Source of the DNA: Terrabacter tumescens
GTDB lineage: Bacteria > Actinomycetota > Actinomycetes > Actinomycetales > Dermatophilaceae
Direction of reading: 5' to 3'
Assembly: GCF_014646815.1 (NCBI RefSeq)
Contig: NZ_BMNZ01000005.1
Location: 1-64,000 of the forward strand
Length of the DNA stretch: 64,000 nucleotides
Positions 59,615-64,000 of this stretch are shown here, piece after piece (positions within the stretch are counted from its first letter, which is position 1; every line of letters starts with the position of its first letter). The notes beneath the pieces were generated by a model. That model saw only the letters and a program-made list of their open reading frames with translations. It searched no databases and was not told where the DNA came from. The position numbers and the translations under genes are program-made.

Positions 59615-60274
59615 GTGACGACATCGCGGATCGGACGCGCCTGGCACACCCTGACGCTGCTCGTGGCGGTCACCGCGCTCGTCCTGCAGCTCTACCTCGT
59701 CGTCAGCGGCGAGAACATCCTGGACTCGAGCGCGGTGACGACGGCCCGCCCCGAGCAGGTGCGCCGCTACTTCAGCTACTTCACGATCCAGTCCAACGTC
59801 CTCGTCGCCGTGTCGATGTTCCTCATCGTCCGGGACCGGATGAACACCCAGGTCTTCCGCGTGGTGCGGCTCGCCTCGCTCGTCGGCATCACCGTGACGG
59901 GCATCGTCGCGGCCGTCGCACTGCCGCCGTCGCCGACGTACACGACGGCCAACCTCGTCTGCGACCGCCTGCTCCACGTCGTCGTGCCCGCGCTGACCTT
60001 CGTCGGGTGGGCCGTCTTCGGCCCTCGGGAGAAGGTCACTCGCGACGACCTGCTGCCCTCGCTCATCTGGCCCGTGCTGTGGCTCGCGGCGACGCTCGCG
60101 CTCGGCCCCTTCGTCGGCTGGTACCCCTACCCGTTCCTCAACGTGGGCACGATCGGCTTCGGCCGGACGCTGCTCAACTGCGCCGTCATCGCCATGCTCT
60201 TCCTCGCTCTCGGGGGCCTTGCGCTGTGGGCTGATCGACGCCTGTCGCGCGAGCGTGCCACGATGAGCGCGTGA
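59615..60274 (+). CDS. Pr6Pr-family integral membrane protein
   Basis: A 219-residue protein with six expected membrane spans, matching the Pr6Pr family of actinobacterial membrane proteins. Landmarks are FSYFTIQSNVLVAVSMFL near residue 52 and the FVGWYPYPFLNVG segment near 165. Its function is unknown. TAGGCT lies 6 nt before the GTG with no ribosome site, so the mRNA may be leaderless. It overlaps the next gene by 4 nt (GTGA). Confidence 0.85.
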   Translation: MTTSRIGRAWHTLTLLVAVTALVLQLYLVVSGENILDSSAVTTARPEQVRRYFSYFTIQSNVLVAVSMFLIVRDRMNTQVFRVVRLASLVGITVTGIVAAVALPPSPTYTTANLVCDRLLHVVVPALTFVGWAVFGPREKVTRDDLLPSLIWPVLWLAATLALGPFVGWYPYPFLNVGTIGFGRTLLNCAVIAMLFLALGGLALWADRRLSRERATMSA

Positions 60275-61515
60275 CGCTCGAGATCACCACCGCCAGGCCC
60301 GAGTCCGCCCTGCTCGACCTGCCGTGGTCGACACCGCTGGAGGAGTGGCCCGAGAGCCACCTCGCGGCGCTCCCCCGCGGCATCTCCCGCCACGTCGTGC
60401 GCTTCGTCAAGCTCGGCGCACGGGTGCTGGCGGTGAAGGAGATCAAGGACGACATCGCCGACCGCGAGTACGCCATGCTGCGCAACCTGCGTCGGCTCGA
60501 CGTGCCGTCGGTCGAGCCGTTCGGTGTCGTCCACGGTCGCACGACGGCCGACGGAGAGCCGCTCGACGCGTGCCTCATCACACGCCACCTGCAGTTCTCG
60601 CTGCCCTATCGCGCGCTCTACAGCCAGAACCTCCGGCCCGACACGGCGGTGCGCCTCATGGACGCCCTCGCGGTGCTCCTCGTCCGCCTGCACCTCGAGG
60701 GCTTCTGGTGGGGCGACGTATCGCTGTCCAACACCCTCTTCCGCCGCGACGCGGGCGCCTTCGCCGCCTACCTCGTCGACGCCGAGACCGGCGAGCTGCA
60801 CGCGCGCCTGTCCGACGGCCAGCGGGAGCACGACCTCGACATCGCCCGCGTCAACATCGCGGGTGAGCTCATGGACCTCGCGGCCGGTGGCTTCCTCGAG
60901 GAGCACGCCGACCCCTTCGAGGTGTCCGCCTCGGTCATCGAGCGCTACCACACGCTGTGGGACGCCCTCACCGGCACCGAGCGCTTCGAGCTCGGTGACC
61001 GCTGGCGCGTCGACGAGCGCATCCGGCGCCTCAACGAGCTCGGCTTCGACGTCGACGAGCTGTCGATGACGACCGACATCGGGGGCACCGAGATCGTCAT
61101 CACCCCGAAGGTCGTCGACGCCGGCCACCACTCCCGCCGCCTGCTGCGGCTCACCGGCCTCGACGTCGGCGAGAACCAGGCGCGCCGCCTGCTCAACGAC
61201 CTCGACGCGTACACCGCCGCGACCGACCGTCAGGGCGACGACGAGGAGATCGTGGCGCACGACTGGCTCGCCAAGGTCTACGAGCCCGTGACGCGTGCCG
61301 TGCCACGTGAGCTGACCGGTCGCCTCGAGCCGGCCGAGATCTTCCACGAAGTGCTCGAGCACCGCTGGTACATGAGCGAGCGCGCCGGGCACGACACCCC
61401 GATCGAGGACGCCCTGCGCGACTACGTCACGACGGTCCTGCCGGCCAAGCCGGAGGAGAAGTCCGTCCTCGGCGTCGACACCGAGGAGATGCCGGTCATC
61501 AGCCGGTTCGACTGA
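60271..61515 (+). CDS. DUF4032 protein with kinase-like fold
   Basis: 414 residues. The N-terminal 290 residues resemble a lipopolysaccharide-kinase-like fold: VLAVKEIKDD carries a lysine/glutamate pair, GFWWGDVSLSNTLFRRD resembles a catalytic loop (Asp then Asn), and AAYLVDAETGEL is the metal-binding Asp site. The C-terminal DUF4032 domain (about 230-400) contains VVDAGHHSRRLLRLTGLDVGEN. Its substrate is unknown; the conserved residues suggest it is not a dead kinase. It is coupled to the Pr6Pr gene by a 4-nt overlap and followed by a tandem repeat. Confidence 0.85.
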   Translation: MTLEITTARPESALLDLPWSTPLEEWPESHLAALPRGISRHVVRFVKLGARVLAVKEIKDDIADREYAMLRNLRRLDVPSVEPFGVVHGRTTADGEPLDACLITRHLQFSLPYRALYSQNLRPDTAVRLMDALAVLLVRLHLEGFWWGDVSLSNTLFRRDAGAFAAYLVDAETGELHARLSDGQREHDLDIARVNIAGELMDLAAGGFLEEHADPFEVSASVIERYHTLWDALTGTERFELGDRWRVDERIRRLNELGFDVDELSMTTDIGGTEIVITPKVVDAGHHSRRLLRLTGLDVGENQARRLLNDLDAYTAATDRQGDDEEIVAHDWLAKVYEPVTRAVPRELTGRLEPAEIFHEVLEHRWYMSERAGHDTPIEDALRDYVTTVLPAKPEEKSVLGVDTEEMPVISRFD

Positions 61516-61521
61516 CGACGC

Positions 61522-61710
61522 CGCCACCTCCCACGTCGAGTGCCCACTTCCACACGTCGAGAACTGCGCACTCGACCCTGCGGGCCGCACCTCCCACGTC
61601 GAGTGCCCACTTCCACACGTCGAGAACTGCGCACTCGACCCTGCGGGCCGCACCTCCCACGTCGAGTGCCCACTTCCTCACGTCGAGAACTGGGCACTCG
61701 ACTCCGCGGG
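61522..61710. repeat. Three tandem 63-bp hairpin-forming repeats
   Basis: Three nearly identical copies lie at 61522-61584, 61585-61647 and 61648-61710. Each contains GTCGAGTGC and, about 23 nt later, its inverted copy GCACTCGAC. Each also contains two direct copies of CACGTCGAG. Copy 3 has a few substitutions (CCTCAC, GGGCAC, CTCCGC). The array fills the gap between the DUF4032 stop and the convergent VKOR stop. It may act as a terminator or a REP-like element. Confidence 0.9.
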
Positions 61711-61729
61711 TGGGCGAGGGCGTAGGCCG

Positions 61730-62251
61730 TCAGTCCTCTTTGGTGCCCAACGCGGACTCCGCCGGCCCCGAGAGGATCTGGCCGAAGAGGACGACGATCC
61801 ACAGCACGAACGTCACGACGTGGACCGCGGTGCACCACAGGCAGATCGCGTTGATGCGGTAGAGCTCGGCCCACACGAGGTAGAGCACCATGCCGAGGCC
61901 GACGGTGAGCCAGCCGAGTCGCGCGGCGTCCAGCCACGCCTCGGGTCGGCGCCACACGCGCGGTAGGCAGAGCGCGAGCGCCACGACGAAGAAGACGAGG
62001 CCGAGCAGCGCCACGGGCACCCCCATGAAGGTGCTCCAGGCGCTCGTCGTGACCTTGGCGCAGTCGACGACGCCGCCGATGCTGCACGCCAGGGTGGCGT
62101 TGGCCGTGAAGTGCTCGTAGGTCAGGTAGGCCGAGACGAGCAGCCCCACGACCGCGAGCACCACCGAGACGGGTGCGAGCCACGCCGGGCGGGTGCGTCC
62201 GGCGACCACCGCGGCGTCGCCCGTGGTCACGTCGTCACGCAGCGAGCTCAC
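61730..62251 (-). CDS. VKOR-family membrane thiol oxidoreductase
   Basis: 173 residues with four to five membrane spans. The loop cysteines are in ATLACSIGGVVDCAKV (about 55-65) and the quinone-side CxxC is CLWC (about 137). VKOR proteins reoxidise a DsbA-like partner and pass electrons to menaquinone, replacing DsbB. The gene follows the DUF929 thioredoxin-like gene by 6 bp, which gives the pair. The GTG at 62251 is used as the start. Confidence 0.92.
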   Translation of the reverse strand: MSSLRDDVTTGDAAVVAGRTRPAWLAPVSVVLAVVGLLVSAYLTYEHFTANATLACSIGGVVDCAKVTTSAWSTFMGVPVALLGLVFFVVALALCLPRVWRRPEAWLDAARLGWLTVGLGMVLYLVWAELYRINAICLWCTAVHVVTFVLWIVVLFGQILSGPAESALGTKED

Positions 62252-62257
62252 GCCGCG

Positions 62258-63112
62258 TCACCGCTTGAGCAGCACGGACGCGGACTGCACGCCCTGGCTC
62301 GTGCAGACGTTGGCGGGCTTGCCGTCGGTCTGCGAGCAGATCTGGGCGGTGATCATGTTGATCGCGGGCGTCACCGTCTTGCCGATGTCGGACGTCGGGT
62401 CCTGGATGCCGGCGATGATCTGGTCGTAGGTCTTGCCCTCGAAGGCGTTGGCCTCGACCGTCGCGCCGTCGGTGGCGTGCGTGCCGCCGTAGGTGACCCA
62501 CGGGATGCCGCCGCCGGGGTTGAACTTCTGGAACAGCGCGAGGTTCTCGCCGTCGAGCGTCTGCAGCGGCTTGCCCTCGCGGTCCTGGGTCTCGATCGCC
62601 TGGAAGGCGACGACGTCGCTCGTGAACTTCGCGTCCTTGAACGAGAACGTCGGGGTGTTGGGGTGCACGTCGGTGCTCGAGCTCGTCGTCTCGGTGACGC
62701 CGGTGAAGGTGCCGAAGCGCGACAGCGCACCGATCAGGGCCCACCGCTCCATCGCGCAGAACGGGCAGTACTCAGCGCCGATGTAGAGCACCTTCGGCTT
62801 GCCGTCCTGCGTCAGCGCGGTGCCGCCCTGCAGCTTGGTCGGCGCCTGCGCGGGCGAGGGCGCCGGCGCCTTGTCGAAGAGGGTCGCGGGCAGCTTCTCG
62901 AGGGTGGCGAGCGCGGCGGCTCCCCCGCTGGCAGCCGCGGGAGCGTCCTTGGGCCGGTTGGAGATGACGACCCCGACGACGACGGCGATGATCACGACGA
63001 CGACGGCCACCGACGCGGCGATGACCTGAGTGCGCTGGCGGTCCTTGCGGGCGGCCTCGGCGCGCAGCTGCGCCGCTCGGGCGGCCGTCTCGGCACGGGT
63101 GCTCTTCGCCAC
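62258..63112 (-). CDS. DUF929 membrane-anchored thioredoxin-like protein
   Basis: 284 residues. A basic cytoplasmic start is followed by one membrane anchor (about 29-52) and an extracytoplasmic domain with the redox motif AEYCPFCAMERW (about 113-124). It is the likely disulfide donor to secreted proteins, reoxidised by the downstream VKOR. Two further cysteines (QICSQTDGKPANVCTSQG) near the end may form a structural disulfide. The GTG at 63112 follows AAGGA by 7 nt. Confidence 0.88.
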   Translation of the reverse strand: MAKSTRAETAARAAQLRAEAARKDRQRTQVIAASVAVVVVIIAVVVGVVISNRPKDAPAAASGGAAALATLEKLPATLFDKAPAPSPAQAPTKLQGGTALTQDGKPKVLYIGAEYCPFCAMERWALIGALSRFGTFTGVTETTSSSTDVHPNTPTFSFKDAKFTSDVVAFQAIETQDREGKPLQTLDGENLALFQKFNPGGGIPWVTYGGTHATDGATVEANAFEGKTYDQIIAGIQDPTSDIGKTVTPAINMITAQICSQTDGKPANVCTSQGVQSASVLLKR

Positions 63113-63346
63113 GGGTACGTCCTTCGTTCCGGCTGCTCGTCCGCAGCGCTCAGCGTGACGCCCCGGATGGGTACTACAGGGCGTAGTCGACTCGACAGCA
63201 CTCTAATCGAGCACAATCAGACCAGCGTGGGAGGGCCGTCCGAAGTTCCCCAACTCACAGCCGGGTCCCCGCTGACCCTCGTGCCTGGTCCCGCCCGCTC
63301 CCCACTGGCCTGTCGATGTCGGCTGCGCCGAACGGGCGTATGCCGT
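63113..63346. other. Spacer between rlmB-type gene and DUF929 gene
   Basis: No reading frame here is convincing. The promoter of the DUF929-VKOR operon should lie at 63113-63230 on the minus strand, but I see no clear -35/-10 pair. A CGTATGCC copy lies at 63337-63344. Confidence 0.35.
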
Positions 63347-63364
63347 CCCGCCGGGTCGGGCGGG
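63347..63364 (-). terminator. Short hairpin after the methyltransferase gene
   Basis: CCCGCC (63347-63352) pairs with GGCGGG (63359-63364) around a 6-nt loop, 4 bp past the methyltransferase stop on the minus strand. It is short, so the call is tentative. Confidence 0.45.
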
Positions 63365-63368
63365 CCCG

Positions 63369-64000
63369 TCAGCGTCGGCGCTGGCGGGCGATCTCGTAGA
63401 GGGTGACGCCGGTGGCGAGGCCGGCGTTGAGCGACTCGACGGCCGAGCTCATCGGGATCGAGACGATCTGGTCGCACGTCTCGCGGACGAGGCGCGAGAG
63501 GCCCTTGCCCTCGGAGCCGGTCACGATGACGAGCGGCTCGGTGGCGAGCGTCAGGTCGGGCAGCTCGACGTCGCCGTCCATGTCGAGGCCGAGGATGAAG
63601 AAGCCGGCCTTCTTGAACTCCTCGAGGGCGCGCGTGAGGTTGCTCGCGCGGGCCACGGGGATGCGTGCCGCTGCGCCGGCGGAGGTCTTCCACGCGGAGG
63701 CCGTCATGCCGACCGAGCGCCGCTCCGGCACGACGACGCCGTGGCCGCCGAAGGCTGCGACGGATCGCACGATGGCGCCGAGGTTGCGCGGGTCGGTGAT
63801 GCCGTCGAGGGCCACGACGAGCGGGATGCCGGGCATCTCGGGGTCGATGAGGTCGTTCGGGTGGGCGTACTCGTAGGGCGGCACCTGCAGCGCCATGCCC
63901 TGGTGGACGCCGCCGTCGGTGAGGCGGTCGAGCTCGCCGCGGGGCGTCTCGAGGATGGCGAGGCCGCGCTCGGTGGCGATCTTGAGGGCCTCGCGCACGC
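63369..64000 (-). CDS. rlmB: TrmH/SpoU-family 23S rRNA 2'-O-methyltransferase, 5' part missing
   Basis: The last 210 or so residues of a SPOUT-class methyltransferase, cut by the window edge. The three SpoU motifs are present: [34 protein letters not shown] and [19 protein letters not shown]. The preceding segment ([18 protein letters not shown], then [12 protein letters not shown]) is the substrate-binding end typical of RlmB, which methylates G2251 of 23S rRNA. Other TrmH relatives remain possible. Confidence 0.88.
   Translation of the reverse strand, partial: VREALKIATERGLAILETPRGELDRLTDGGVHQGMALQVPPYEYAHPNDLIDPEMPGIPLVVALDGITDPRNLGAIVRSVAAFGGHGVVVPERRSVGMTASAWKTSAGAAARIPVARASNLTRALEEFKKAGFFILGLDMDGDVELPDLTLATEPLVIVTGSEGKGLSRLVRETCDQIVSIPMSSAVESLNAGLATGVTLYEIARQRRR

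Noticed and set aside
61522-61710. A CRISPR array
   Set aside because: The units follow each other without unique spacers, there are only three, and no cas genes are present.

Overview
The window is high-G+C DNA (roughly 70% by eye) with actinobacterial traits: many GTG/TTG starts, short or leaderless 5' ends, a LysM-type resuscitation-promoting factor behind a c-di-AMP riboswitch, a DUF4032 protein, and a VKOR/DUF929 disulfide pair. An Intrasporangiaceae-like actinomycete fits, but the family is an inference.

The window has two halves that meet at a tRNA-Thr(UGU) gene at 44851-44923. The left part (1-44.2 kb) is an accessory aromatic-catabolism region. Its core is a CoA-dependent aerobic anthranilate (2-aminobenzoate) route. 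It holds a 2-aminobenzoate-CoA ligase (34001-35680), a fused flavin monooxygenase/old-yellow-enzyme protein of the 2-aminobenzoyl-CoA monooxygenase/reductase type (36547-38913), SDRs, a RidA-fold protein, a MenB/BadI-type ring hydrolase, a beta-ketoadipyl-CoA-type thiolase, two further acyl-CoA synthetases and a B12-mutase-like protein. Around this lie likely feeder functions: an isatin-hydrolase/arylformamidase-type cyclase, an indolepyruvate oxidoreductase pair, a class-V PLP enzyme, a RutA-like monooxygenase with its flavin reductase, an FMO, two phytoene-desaturase-like flavoproteins, a bicupin and an OsmC protein. Two complete Liv-type ABC importers (13.8-18.8 kb and 26.6-31.3 kb) and a hot-dog thioesterase complete the set. 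Regulators are two AraC proteins, an XRE-cupin protein, a PaaX-family repressor and a broken XRE-cupin gene at the left edge.

Eight promoter regions in this half carry an inverted repeat TGACG-NN-CGTCA (four perfect, four with one mismatch). At 21.96, 33.97 and 36.47 kb it overlaps a TTGAC -35 box placed 16 nt from a similar -10. This points to one regulon, with the PaaX-type protein as the best candidate repressor. My working model is that indolic or kynurenine-type compounds are imported, converted to anthranilate, activated to the CoA thioester, oxidised and dearomatised, ring-opened and thiolysed.

Next to the tRNA lies a truncated tyrosine integrase fused in frame to the tail of an IS3-type transposase. 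This is an integration scar and suggests that the left half arrived as an island, although no second att copy was seen.

The right part (45-64 kb) looks like core chromosome: rpf with its riboswitch, a membrane Ser/Thr kinase, a CBS protein, otsA-otsB, a maltose/maltodextrin locus (malE-malF-malG-GH13-LacI regulator with a divergent ATPase and CTTGCAG operators), a Pr6Pr membrane protein, a DUF4032 kinase-like protein, a 3 x 63-bp hairpin repeat, VKOR-DUF929, and the end of an rlmB-type methyltransferase. An 8-mer CGTATGCC/GGCATACG recurs across both halves.
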